A stretch of DNA of 64,000 nt. Source: Acidovorax sp. Leaf78. GTDB taxonomy: Bacteria > Pseudomonadota > Gammaproteobacteria > Burkholderiales > Burkholderiaceae_C. The DNA is taken from positions 1-64,000 of the forward strand of contig NZ_LMLZ01000022.1 of assembly GCF_001422735.1 (NCBI RefSeq). The letters run 5' to 3'. The position numbers were made by a program, and so were the translations under genes. The number at the start of each line of letters is the position of its first letter. Within the stretch, counting starts at the first letter, position 1. Shown here piece after piece: positions 17,657 through 29,083 of this stretch. The notes beneath the pieces were generated by a model. It had not been told where the DNA came from and did no database searches. It saw only the letters and a list, made by a program, of their open reading frames with translations.

Positions 17657-18328
17657 ATGGCAGATTCCCTGAAGACCCGCGTTGGACGCGTGATCACCGG
17701 CAGCGTCCACGCGCTGGTGGACCACCTGGAGAACCAGGCCCCCGTGGCCGTGATGGAGCAGTCGCTGCGCGAGGCCGATGCCGTCATCGGCGAGGTCCGC
17801 CACGAACTGGGCCTGGCCAGCGCCAACCGGCACCTGGCCCAGCAGCAGCACGCCAACCTCAACGGCCAGCACGGCAAGCTCGGCGAGCAGATCGAGCAGG
17901 CCCTGGCCGCAGGCCGCGAGGATCTGGCACGCGCTGCGGTGGCCCGCCAGCTCGACATCGAGGCGCAGATCCCCGTGCTGGAGACCACGCTGGCAGAGCT
18001 GGCGCGGCAGGAGAGCGAGCTCACCGGCTACGTGGCCGCGCTGCTGGCCAAGCAGCGCGAAATGGCCGAAGCGCTCGAAGCCTTCCGCAAGAGCCGCGCC
18101 AGCGCCGTGCCATCCGCTGCTGCGCAGCCTGGCGGTGCCAACCCGGCGCAGCGCATGGAGGCGGTGGCTGGCGCGTTCGACCGCGTCTACGCCCGCCAGA
18201 CCGGCCTGTCGGGCACGGACCGCAGCAATACGCTGGACCAGGCCGCCAAGCTCAAGGAGCTCGATGACCTGGTGCGCGACAACAAGATCGCCGAGCGCAT
18301 GGCACAACTGAGGGCCGTCAAGTCGTGA
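17657..18328 (+). CDS. pspA: PspA/IM30 family protein
   Basis: A 223-residue coiled-coil membrane-remodelling protein related to phage-shock protein A and Vipp1. It starts MADSLKTRVGRVITGSVHALVDHLENQAP, an amphipathic N-terminal helix as in the family, followed by AVMEQSLREADAVIGEVRHEL and long charged helices to residue 155. The C-terminal part (AAQPGGANPAQRMEAVAGAFDRVYARQTG) resembles the PspA variants that accompany flotillins. The start follows AGGAG-like AAAGGAGCTTGAG, a strong ribosome site. Its stop overlaps the next gene (GTGA). It probably binds stressed inner membrane. Confidence 0.9.
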   Translation: MADSLKTRVGRVITGSVHALVDHLENQAPVAVMEQSLREADAVIGEVRHELGLASANRHLAQQQHANLNGQHGKLGEQIEQALAAGREDLARAAVARQLDIEAQIPVLETTLAELARQESELTGYVAALLAKQREMAEALEAFRKSRASAVPSAAAQPGGANPAQRMEAVAGAFDRVYARQTGLSGTDRSNTLDQAAKLKELDDLVRDNKIAERMAQLRAVKS

Positions 18329-18957
18329 TCGTCGGCCTGTTCACCGCCCCGGAGACCTGGCCCTTCGGCGTGGCCTTTGCGCTCATCGTCGGCATTGCGC
18401 TGATCGAGGGCCTGGGCATGCTGATCTCGCTGAGCCCCAGCAACTGGATCGACGACCTGCTGCCCGACGTGCATGGAGAAAGCGGCCTGGACCGGGTGCT
18501 GGGCTGGCTGCACCTGGGCAAGGTGCCTTCGCTGGTGCTGATGGTGCTGTTCCTTGCGGGCTACGCCGTGTTCGGCTACAGCCTGCAGAAGGTCGCGCAC
18601 GGCCTGCTGGGGTTTTACCTGCCGGTGTGGGTCGCAGGCCTTGCGGCCGTGGCCCCGGGTATGGCCACGGTACGCAGCCTGGGCGCGCTCATCGCCCACA
18701 TCATCCCGCGCGACGAGACCTCGGCCGTGAGCGAGATGTCGCTCATCGGCCGCCCGGGCGTCGTCTCCGCCGGTGCGGCGCGCCGCGGCCTGGCCGCGCA
18801 GGCCCGCGTGCGCGACACGCATGGCCGCACCCACTACCTGATGGTGGAGCCCGATGTGGATGACGAGGTCTTCGACGAAGGCGCGCAGATCCTCATCGTG
18901 CGCAAGGTGGGCGCCTTCTACCGCTGCATCGCCAACCCGCATCCAGCGCTGATGTAG
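18325..18957 (+). CDS. YqiJ-like OB-fold inner-membrane protein
   Basis: A 210-residue membrane protein with a GTG start overlapping the pspA stop. Hydrophobic segments lie near residues 10-33 (GVAFALIVGIALIEGLGMLISL), 70-90 (LVLMVLFLAGYAVFGYSL) and 95-120. The C-terminal soluble part (about 140-205) includes SLIGRPGVVSAGAARRGLAAQARVRDTHG and ends in EGAQILIVRKVGAFYRCI, the NfeD-like OB-fold seen in YqiJ/YuaF. In other bacteria such proteins are encoded next to flotillins and act with them; that partner follows directly here. Confidence 0.85.
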   Translation: MIVGLFTAPETWPFGVAFALIVGIALIEGLGMLISLSPSNWIDDLLPDVHGESGLDRVLGWLHLGKVPSLVLMVLFLAGYAVFGYSLQKVAHGLLGFYLPVWVAGLAAVAPGMATVRSLGALIAHIIPRDETSAVSEMSLIGRPGVVSAGAARRGLAAQARVRDTHGRTHYLMVEPDVDDEVFDEGAQILIVRKVGAFYRCIANPHPALM

Positions 18958-19009
18958 CCCCGCTGATCACCCAAATCCAACAGACATCCAAAGAGGGAGA
19001 ACCTAGAAA

Positions 19010-20719
19010 ATGACCAACCTGATCGAAATGGGCACCATCGCAGGCATTGCCCTGCTGGCCCTGCTGACCATCGGCATCGTGTTTTCGCGCCTGTACAAGC
19101 GCTCCACCAAAGAGACGGCCTTCGTGCGCACGGGCCTGGGCGGCCAGAAGGTCATCATGGACGGCGGCGCCATCCTGCTGCCGGTGTTTCACGAGCGCGT
19201 GCTGGTGAACATGAACACCCTGAAGCTCGAAGTGGTGCGCCGCGCCAAGGAAAGCCTGATCACCAAGGACCGCATGCGCGTGGACGTGACCGCCGCCTTC
19301 TTCGTGCGCGTCAAGCAGACCGAAGAGGCCGTGAGCATCGCCGCCCAGACGCTGGGCGCCCGCACCATGAGCCCCGAGGAGCTCAAGGCGCTGGTGGAAG
19401 ACAAGTTCGTCGACTCGCTGCGCGCCACCGCCGCCACCATGACCATCCAGGAGCTGCAGGACAAGCGCCGCGACTTCGTGCAGGCCGTGCAGAACGCCGT
19501 GGCCGAAGACCTGGAGAAGAACGGCCTGGAGCTTGAATCCGTCTCGCTTACCAGCCTGGACCAGACCGAAAAGCAGTTTTTCAACCCCAACAACGCCTTC
19601 GACGCCGAGGGCCTGACGCGCCTGACCGAGCAGACCGAGGCACGCCGCAAGCAGCGCAACGACGTGGAGCAGGACACCGAAGTGCAGGTGCGTACCAAGG
19701 ACCTGGAAGCCACCCGCCAGAAGCTCACCATTGAGAAGGACCAGGAGTTCGCGTCGCTGTCGCAAAAGCGCGAGATCGAGAACTCCCGCGCCGAGCAGGC
19801 CGCCCTCATCGCCACGCAACAGGCCGAGCGCAACCGCGAGGCCGAGGCCGCCAAGATCGAAGCCGAGCGCCAGGTGAGCCAAAAGCGCATCGAGGCCGAG
19901 CGCGAGATCAAGGCTGCCGAGATCGAAAAGAACCTGGTCATCCAGACCCGCGAGATCGAACTGGAACGCCACACCGAGACCAAGCGCGCCGAGCAGCGCA
20001 AGCAGGTGGAAATCGCCCGCCAGGACACGCAGATCGCCATTGCCACCAAGTCGCGCGAGCAATCGGATGCGGACGCCGCCGCCAACCTGGCCCGCGCAGA
20101 GGCCGTGAAAGCCGAAGAAGCCGTGAACACCGCGCGCCAGGTGGCCGTGGCCGAGCGTGACAAGAGCATCCAGCTGATCGAGGCGTCGAAAGACGCCGAG
20201 CAGAACGCCATTTCCGTTCGCGTGTCCGCGTCGGCCGAAAAGGAAGCGGCGATGGACCGCGCCGAAGCGATCACCATCGAGGCCCGCGCCCGCCAGGCGG
20301 CGGCCCTGGCCGAGGCCGAAGGCAAGCGCGCTCTGAACGAAGCGCTCAACACCTTGTCTGCAGCGCAGGTGGACCTGCAGGTGCGCAGCCTGCTGCTGCA
20401 GCAACTGCCGCAGATCATCGAGCAGGCCGTGCGCCCCATGGAGAAGATCGACTCGATCCGCATCGTTCAGGTGGGCGGCATGCCCGGCAGCCAAGGCGGC
20501 CAGGGCCCAGCGGCAGGCGGCAATGGAGCGCAGGGCACCTTCCCGGAGCAGGTCATGAACTCGGCCCTGCAGTACCAGATCGCCAAGCCCATCGTCGATG
20601 CGGTGATGAAGGACGCAGGCTTGTCCAACGAAGGCATCACCGGCATGGCGCAGAGCCTGGCAGGCATGCTGGGCGGACAGCCGACGGCCGAGCGCGCTGC
20701 CGCCCGGCCCGCAGAGTAA
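19010..20719 (+). CDS. Flotillin (YqiK family SPFH protein)
   Basis: A 569-residue flotillin. One N-terminal membrane helix (MGTIAGIALLALLTIGIVF) is followed by an SPFH/band-7 domain (about 35-200; FVRTGLGGQKVIMDGGAILLP ... KDRMRVDVTAAFFVRV) and a very long Ala-Glu-Arg-rich coiled coil (about 200-460). The C-terminal part has LQVRSLLLQQLPQIIEQAVRPM and a Gly-Gln-rich linker. A ribosome site (AGAGGGAGAA) precedes the ATG. Flotillins scaffold membrane microdomains and control fluidity. With PspA and the OB-fold protein it forms a membrane-integrity operon. Confidence 0.93.
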   Translation: MTNLIEMGTIAGIALLALLTIGIVFSRLYKRSTKETAFVRTGLGGQKVIMDGGAILLPVFHERVLVNMNTLKLEVVRRAKESLITKDRMRVDVTAAFFVRVKQTEEAVSIAAQTLGARTMSPEELKALVEDKFVDSLRATAATMTIQELQDKRRDFVQAVQNAVAEDLEKNGLELESVSLTSLDQTEKQFFNPNNAFDAEGLTRLTEQTEARRKQRNDVEQDTEVQVRTKDLEATRQKLTIEKDQEFASLSQKREIENSRAEQAALIATQQAERNREAEAAKIEAERQVSQKRIEAEREIKAAEIEKNLVIQTREIELERHTETKRAEQRKQVEIARQDTQIAIATKSREQSDADAAANLARAEAVKAEEAVNTARQVAVAERDKSIQLIEASKDAEQNAISVRVSASAEKEAAMDRAEAITIEARARQAAALAEAEGKRALNEALNTLSAAQVDLQVRSLLLQQLPQIIEQAVRPMEKIDSIRIVQVGGMPGSQGGQGPAAGGNGAQGTFPEQVMNSALQYQIAKPIVDAVMKDAGLSNEGITGMAQSLAGMLGGQPTAERAAARPAE

Positions 20720-20869
20720 GCGGCAAGGTCAGAAGCCGCGGACGCTGCCCGCCGCCGACCGAGCAGGCCGGGCGGCCCGCGGCTCATGGCAGACTCGACG
20801 CCTCACGATGCGCCGCCGCCCCGGGCGATGGTCTCGAAGGCGCCCTGCTCTGCCACTTTCCCTGCAACC

Positions 20870-21628
20870 ATGCTCAACCTGCTCAATGCCCTGCTGCACC
20901 TCATCGTGGCCGTCCTGCTGCCGCTGCTCGGCCTGCTGCTGACGAGTGCGCTGCTGATCTATGCGATGTATGTGCGCTGGGTCGACATCCCGAACAAGTG
21001 GCTGCTCACCCGCCGGGGCCTGGTGATCGCCTGCGCGGTGGCGGCAGCCTGCAACCTGCTGCTGATAGCACAGCTCTTCCTGTCGCACAGCGCCAAGCAG
21101 GCGCGGCAGGATGGCGCGGTGGTGCGTGCGAGCCGGGAGAAGTTTGTGCTGCCGCAGGACTTTCAGTACGGCGAACTGCTGATCCCTGCGGGCAGCCTCA
21201 TCAACCGCAACGACCCGTTCGACAAGGGCGCGCCGGGCCGTCCTTTGGCGCTCTACGGGCTGGAGGCCGTGCGGTTCGCGGAACCGGTGCAGGTGGCCTC
21301 CGTCTGGGCCAGCGCGCTGCAGGTGGTGCCGATGCGCGTGGAGCTGGCCCAGGACCAGCAGATCGGGCCGCTGTACCGGTACGACAACGCGAGCCAGGCA
21401 TGGGTGCCCCACAAGCTCATTCCGGCCATGGCGTGCAAGAAGGGCCAACTGGCCCTTTTCCAGGTGCCGCACATCCCCTACGACGTGCAGGCGGAGGTGG
21501 GCAAGCCCGCGCCCGACGGCCCGGATGCGCGCTTCATGCCCAGCCAGTGGCTGTTTCGCGGGTGTGAAAATGGCCCTGCCATTGCGGTGCAGCCTGCCTA
21601 CTCCGGCCCCGCCACGGCCACGCAGTGA
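20870..21628 (+). CDS. Hypothetical membrane protein
   Basis: A protein of about 252 residues of unknown function. Two N-terminal hydrophobic segments (LLNALLHLIVAVLLPLLGLL and LVIACAVAAACNLLLIAQLF) are followed by a soluble domain containing FVLPQDFQYGELLIPAGSLINRNDPFDKG and a C-terminal FMPSQWLFRGC region. I chose the ATG that begins directly before the first helix; an upstream in-frame ATG at 20786 would add 28 residues and neither has a clear ribosome site. It follows the flotillin operon by 150 bp on the same strand and may belong to it. Confidence 0.72.
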   Translation: MLNLLNALLHLIVAVLLPLLGLLLTSALLIYAMYVRWVDIPNKWLLTRRGLVIACAVAAACNLLLIAQLFLSHSAKQARQDGAVVRASREKFVLPQDFQYGELLIPAGSLINRNDPFDKGAPGRPLALYGLEAVRFAEPVQVASVWASALQVVPMRVELAQDQQIGPLYRYDNASQAWVPHKLIPAMACKKGQLALFQVPHIPYDVQAEVGKPAPDGPDARFMPSQWLFRGCENGPAIAVQPAYSGPATATQ

Positions 21629-21647
21629 CCGCGCCTGCGCCGCCGCG

Positions 21648-22418
21648 TCAGCGGTTGAGCTCTGCCAGCCGCTCGGGCGTGCCCACGTCGGTCCAGCGGC
21701 CGGTGTAGATCTCTGCGCTGACACGGCCCTGGTCCATGGCGCGGCGCAGCAGCGGGGCCAGCGGCGCCTGAATGCCGTGCGGGTTGCCGGCCGGAATGTC
21801 GCACCAGGGCTCGGCGAACAGCTCTGCACGCAGCAGGGCGATGGTGCTGTAGGTGTAGCGGGGGGCTGGGTCGCCGGGTGCGAGGTTCAACGCCAGCCCC
21901 TCTGGCGACAAGCCGAAGTCGCCGCGCGGGTTGTGCGCCGGGTTGGGCACCAGCCACAGGTGGGCCAGGCGGTCGCTGGCGGCAAAAGCCTGCACCGCGG
22001 CGCTGTCGAACACGAAGTCGGGCGCAAACACATCGCCCGCCGCCAGCCAGAACACGGGGCCCAGCTGGGGTAGCGCGCGGGCGATGCCGCCGGCGGTTTC
22101 AAGCGCCCCGCCAAAGTCCACACCCTCGTGGGAGTATGAAATTGATAGCTGCTCGCGTTTGTCTATCAAGCGGTGGAGGCCAAAAACATCTGCAAACCGC
22201 TCGCTGATCTGCGACCCGAGCCAGGCGGTGTTGATGACAGCCCGCTGCACGCCCGCATCCTGCAACGCCTGCAGGTGCCACTCCAGCAGCGGCAGCCCCT
22301 GCACCGCGAGCAGCGGCTTGGGGGTGCTGTCGGTCAGCGGGCGCATGCGCTCGCCGCGGCCGGCGGCGAGCAGCAGCGCCGGGACCTGGGTAGGGATGGC
22401 AGGGTTCATCGCGCTCAT
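21648..22418 (-). CDS. murU: Sugar-phosphate nucleotidyltransferase, MurU-like
   Basis: A 256-residue nucleotidyltransferase. The signature LLLAAGRGERMRPLTDSTPKPLLAVQGLPLLEWHL matches glucose-1-phosphate/MurNAc-1-phosphate uridylyltransferases, followed by GALETAGGIARALPQLG and a GDVFAPDFVFD metal-binding segment. MurU recycles cell-wall MurNAc by making UDP-MurNAc; its usual partner kinase AmgK is not seen here, so the symbol is provisional. The start overlaps the speD stop (ATGA). A copy of the dispersed repeat lies in frame and encodes the segment around FGLHRLIDKREQLSIS, just before the conserved SYSHEG; this segment is longer than I expect for the family. Confidence 0.8.
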   Translation of the reverse strand: MSAMNPAIPTQVPALLLAAGRGERMRPLTDSTPKPLLAVQGLPLLEWHLQALQDAGVQRAVINTAWLGSQISERFADVFGLHRLIDKREQLSISYSHEGVDFGGALETAGGIARALPQLGPVFWLAAGDVFAPDFVFDSAAVQAFAASDRLAHLWLVPNPAHNPRGDFGLSPEGLALNLAPGDPAPRYTYSTIALLRAELFAEPWCDIPAGNPHGIQAPLAPLLRRAMDQGRVSAEIYTGRWTDVGTPERLAELNR

Positions 22419-22804
22419 GCCGCCAGCTCCGGCACGGCGCCCCGCTGCAGCGCATGGCGCTGCACCGAAGACGGCTCGAACAAGGCCAGCAGTGCATCCA
22501 TCAGCGACCGTGCCTTGTCCGAATGGTCGGCGCCGAAATTGCACACGTAGACATCGAGCGTGACGGCGCGCTGCTCGGGCCAGGTGTGCACGCACAGGTG
22601 CGACTCCGCTAGCAAAATAGTAGCTGTCACCCCGCCCGGGCCGTGCGCTGTGGCAGGGAATTCATGAAACACCTGGCCCACGGGTTGCAGCCCGGCGTGG
22701 CGCACGGCGTCGGCGCAGGCCTGGCCCAGCGCGGCGGCGTCCAGCAGCCACACGGGGGCGCAGCGGCAGTCTCGGAGATCGGCGGTGAGGTGCAGTCCTT
22801 GCAT
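22415..22804 (-). CDS. speD: S-adenosylmethionine decarboxylase proenzyme
   Basis: A 129-residue bacterial-type AdoMet decarboxylase, which supplies aminopropyl groups for spermidine. The self-cleavage site is LLAESHLCVHTWPE: cleavage before the Ser (about residue 67) makes the pyruvoyl cofactor. The N-terminal MQGLHLTADLRDC and the later LDVYVCNFGADHSDKA also match. The ATG at 22804 was chosen because upstream residues are unlike the family. It is divergent from tkt and coupled to the MurU-like gene by a four-base overlap. Confidence 0.9.
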   Translation of the reverse strand: MQGLHLTADLRDCRCAPVWLLDAAALGQACADAVRHAGLQPVGQVFHEFPATAHGPGGVTATILLAESHLCVHTWPEQRAVTLDVYVCNFGADHSDKARSLMDALLALFEPSSVQRHALQRGAVPELAA

Positions 22805-22947
22805 GGCCCGCACTGTAGTGCATCGCAGTGCCGGCGCCGCTTCGCCAAGGGTTCGACCCTGCCGGTTCGGGCGCGGGAAAGCAGGGCCGGTAAAATGCCG
22901 GGTTTCCCCCTGAAATCCCACCCCTCCCACCCGAACCCGCACACCCC

Positions 22948-25032
<2,085 letters not shown>

Positions 25033-25119
25033 CCCGTCCAGCCCGCCGCGCGCCCTGCCGCCGGCGGGCGCGTTGCGGCAGATTCCTGATTTTTCGACTT
25101 TGCAACCTTGGAGAGATGA

Positions 25120-26124
<1,005 letters not shown>

Positions 26125-26210
26125 TGATGAAGTGATGGATGATCAGTGGTCCGTCACCAGTGATGGACACAGGATTTAGAAAGAAGCGATAAGTCTGCAA
26201 CTACCCGTTC

Positions 26211-26248
26211 AGGCCGGCTGTCCGCAAGGGTCGCCGGCCTTTTTTTTT
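26211..26248 (+). terminator. Intrinsic terminator after gap
   Basis: An 8-bp perfect stem AGGCCGGC ... GCCGGCCT followed by nine T residues on the plus strand, ending tkt/gap transcription. Confidence 0.9.
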
Positions 26249-26276
26249 GACACCCTGCAGCTGCTCGTGCCCCGTA

Positions 26277-26747
26277 ATGAATGACCAAATACCGAACCCA
26301 CCAGCATGGGTGAAGGGCCTCGTTCTCGCGGGCCTGATCCTCCCGCCGACCGCCCTGCTGGGCCTGTGGATGCTGTTCGAAGTCGGCGATGTCAGGCCCG
26401 GATGGCCGCTGTACTACATCGGCGTGCCTCAAAGCATCCGCGATGCCACGCCCACCTTTGCAGAATGCCGCCCAGCGCGCTTTCACTGGAAGGGGCGCGA
26501 TGGCGAAGGCGTGCCGTATGTCGCCATGGACTACGGCAGCTACATGAATCCCGATGTGGCGTTGCTGAAACACGCTGCCGCCATGGCGCCCCTGGCTTGT
26601 AGCGGCGACCGGGCCCAGGTTTCGGGCGCCGGGACTCACTTTCGCCACATGCGCTGCGAGCACGCCGATGTGTGGAGCGCCGACATCAGCGTGGAAGAAC
26701 GCGGCCCCTGCCGTGAGGTCAAGGTTGGCTTTGTGTTGAACGACTGA
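26277..26747 (+). CDS. Hypothetical protein with one membrane helix
   Basis: A 156-residue protein that I do not recognise. It has a short polar start (MNDQIPNPPAW), a hydrophobic segment (VKGLVLAGLILPPTALLGLWMLF) and a C-terminal soluble part containing four cysteines (AECRPARF, LACSGDRAQ, MRCEHADVW, GPCREVKVG). Their even spacing suggests two disulfides in an exported domain. The start was set at MNDQ after the gap terminator. Its 3' end overlaps the convergent mscS gene by 29 bases. Confidence 0.7.
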   Translation: MNDQIPNPPAWVKGLVLAGLILPPTALLGLWMLFEVGDVRPGWPLYYIGVPQSIRDATPTFAECRPARFHWKGRDGEGVPYVAMDYGSYMNPDVALLKHAAAMAPLACSGDRAQVSGAGTHFRHMRCEHADVWSADISVEERGPCREVKVGFVLND

Positions 26748-27906
26748 GGTCTTCACCCGCGACCGCCTGTTTCACCGGGTCTGCTTCTTCCACCGGCTGG
26801 CCTCCTGCTGCCGTTCTGGCCGCTGCAGCAGGCCGGTCTCTCGCAATGTGGACCGTGCTCGTCGGGAACGCAAACTCCACCCCCATGGCCTTGAACTCGC
26901 GCATCAGCGCCAGATTGACGGATTGCTGCAAATCCATGTAGAGATTGAAGGCCGGGTCTTGCACGATGTAGACGACTTCATAGTCGAGCGAACTCTCGCC
27001 GAACGACTTGAAATGCGCCCGGTCCAGGCGCAGCTCCGGGTGCGCTTCGATGAGCCTGCGCACCACGCCGGGGATGGCCTCGGCCTGCTCAGGGGTGGTG
27101 GCGTACGACACGCCGAATTGGAAGACGATGCGCCGCTTCTCCAGCATGCGGTAGTTGCTGATGGTCTGCTTGAGCAGATCGGTGTTGGACATCACGATCT
27201 GCTCGCCCTGCAAGCTGCGGATGCGCGTGGTCTTGAGGCCGATGACCTGCACCGTGCCCGACACGTTGCCCACCACGATGAAGTCGCCCACCTCGAAGGG
27301 CTTGTCGACCGCGATGGCCAGCGACGCGAACAGATCGCCCAGAATGTTCTGCACCGCAAGCGCCACCGCAATGCCGCCCACGCCCAGGCTGGCGATGAAG
27401 GCGGTGATATTGACCCCGACGTTGGACAGGATGGCCAGCAGCACCACGCTCCACAGCAGCGTGCGCAGGCCCCAGGACAGCAGCGTGGCCGAGGCGCTGA
27501 CCTGCGTCATGCCGCTGGAGCTGTGCCGCTGCACGTAGCGGCCCACGCCAAGGCCGATGGCGCGCATGCCCCACAGCCCCATCTGCAGGGCCACGGCCAC
27601 GAACCACAGCTGGCTCAACCGCGTTTCCCAGCGCGGGGGCAGGTCCAGGAAGTTGGCCCCCACCAGCACCGCGACCAGCAACACCAGCAGCCGGCTGGTG
27701 CCGGCCAGCACGTCGGCTGCTGTGTGCGCGGTGGCGCTACCTGAGCGGCTGGCCCAGCTGCGGGCGCGCCGAGTGAGCAGGTGCAGCACCACCATGATCG
27801 CAAAGTAGGTGGTGACGGCTGCGGCCAGTGCCAGCAGCAGGCTCCACAACGGAATGCCGATGACGGTGGTCTCGCGGACCCAGGTCATGAAGGGGAAATC
27901 TTGCAT
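26719..27906 (-). CDS. MscS-type mechanosensitive ion channel
   Basis: A 395-residue inner-membrane channel that opens under hypo-osmotic shock. Hydrophobic helices lie at about residues 17-45, 68-92 and 130-165, and the pore helix region GVNITAFIASLGVGGIAVALAVQNILGDLFASLAI is highly typical of MscS TM3. The beta domain follows with DKPFEVGDFIVVGNVSGTVQVIGLKTTRIRSLQGEQIVMSN and the C-terminal domain ends near AFPTSTVHI. The tail is Ala/Glu rich. The ATG at 27906 begins MQDFPFMTW. Confidence 0.93.
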   Translation of the reverse strand: MQDFPFMTWVRETTVIGIPLWSLLLALAAAVTTYFAIMVVLHLLTRRARSWASRSGSATAHTAADVLAGTSRLLVLLVAVLVGANFLDLPPRWETRLSQLWFVAVALQMGLWGMRAIGLGVGRYVQRHSSSGMTQVSASATLLSWGLRTLLWSVVLLAILSNVGVNITAFIASLGVGGIAVALAVQNILGDLFASLAIAVDKPFEVGDFIVVGNVSGTVQVIGLKTTRIRSLQGEQIVMSNTDLLKQTISNYRMLEKRRIVFQFGVSYATTPEQAEAIPGVVRRLIEAHPELRLDRAHFKSFGESSLDYEVVYIVQDPAFNLYMDLQQSVNLALMREFKAMGVEFAFPTSTVHIARDRPAAAARTAAGGQPVEEADPVKQAVAGEDLSRSTQSQP

Positions 27907-28634
27907 GCTCAACGCTGCTCCTTGCATTGGATCGGCACAGGGCCCGCGCTGCACGCGCTGCACCCGGCCGATGTTCACGAAAAGCGAAGAGCGCCCGCTA
28001 CTGCCAGCGCGACGACCACGCCGCACATGGCGCCAGCGCAGGCTGGCACAGCCGATCTACCGGATGGCCAGCAAGCAAAAACCCAGGCGCAGCCACAAGG
28101 TGCTGGCGTGCAGAACAAGCCCGTTTGACAAGCCGCTTCAACAATCTTTGGAGCCTGCTTGCAAGGCTTTGAGCGTGGTCCGCACACGCTTGCGTGTGGG
28201 CACGTCGCTGGTCGCCCGCACAGCACCACACTACACACGCTGCACTGCGGGCCCTCGCAGTTGCGCCGGTAACAACCCACCGCTGCGTTCACGCAATACG
28301 CCGAGGCACCCCGAGCATCACGGGCCCTTTCGCTGCCAAGTACCTAGCGTGCCACGTTGATGTCCGCAGAGCCGTAGGACTCAGCCGCGCACACCTGCTC
28401 CGCCCTCTAATGCAAAGCTGCCAATGCAAGAGCGAATGCAATTGCAAGAGTTCGTAAGACTTCGCCCACAGGAATACAGAGGCAGTACCTACGCCCCCTC
28501 CACGGTCCGCCGCCAACAATGCATACACACCAGGGCCACCCCTGGTCTCCGGTGCCAGCACCGCACAACGTGCCCTCGCGGCACAGCCGCTGGCCACCGT
28601 CACTACACCACTTTCAGCAGGAGTTCACTACACC
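27907..28634. other. Intergenic stretch without a supported gene
   Basis: About 730 bases between mscS and the DUF4398 lipoprotein gene. Several short open frames exist on both strands, rich in Cys, Pro and Arg, but none has a recognisable domain, signal peptide or ribosome site. Base composition is lower in GC than the flanking genes. The promoter of the lipoprotein operon is expected near 28550-28630. Confidence 0.5.
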
Positions 28635-29012
28635 ATGCACTCGACCGCACTCATCCGAACCACCGCTGCAGCCCTTGCGCTGGGCACCCTGGCGGCATGC
28701 TCTTCCACCCCCGCGCCCACCGAGCAGATGGCCGTGACCCGCACCACGGTGAACCGCGTTGCGGCTGCACCCGCAACGGCCGCCAATGCACCGGTCGACC
28801 TGCAGCGCGCGCAGGAAAAGCTCATCCAGGCCGAGAAGTCGATGACCCAGGGCGACTACAAGAACGCCCGCCGCCTGGCAGCCGAAGCCGAGGTCGATGC
28901 CCGCGTGGCCGAGACCCGTGCCGATGCGGCCCGCAACGCCACCAACCTGGCCCAGGTGCAGGACAGCATCCGTGCGCTGCAGGAAGAAATCAACCGCCGG
29001 TCTCCGCGCTGA
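28635..29012 (+). CDS. DUF4398-type lipoprotein
   Basis: A 125-residue exported lipoprotein. The signal peptide MHSTALIRTTAAALALGTLAAC ends in a lipobox Cys at about residue 22. The mature part is a Thr/Ala linker followed by a helical hairpin (LQRAQEKLIQAEKSMTQGDYKNARRLAAEAEVDARVAETRA), the DUF4398 pattern. A ribosome site CAGGAG lies upstream. It precedes the OmpA-family gene, whose own N-terminal half has the same type of helices, so the two probably act together at the outer membrane or peptidoglycan. Confidence 0.85.
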   Translation: MHSTALIRTTAAALALGTLAACSSTPAPTEQMAVTRTTVNRVAAAPATAANAPVDLQRAQEKLIQAEKSMTQGDYKNARRLAAEAEVDARVAETRADAARNATNLAQVQDSIRALQEEINRRSPR

Positions 29013-29083
29013 GCGCTGTCGCACCCTCTGCGCCGCGCCTCACCTACTGACCGCCTGAACGACATTTGAAGGGACATCCCACC

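Noticed and set aside
27975-28292. 105-codon minus-strand Cys-rich frame between mscS and the lipoprotein gene
   Set aside because: Scattered cysteines and no ribosome site, domain or convincing signal; left as intergenic.
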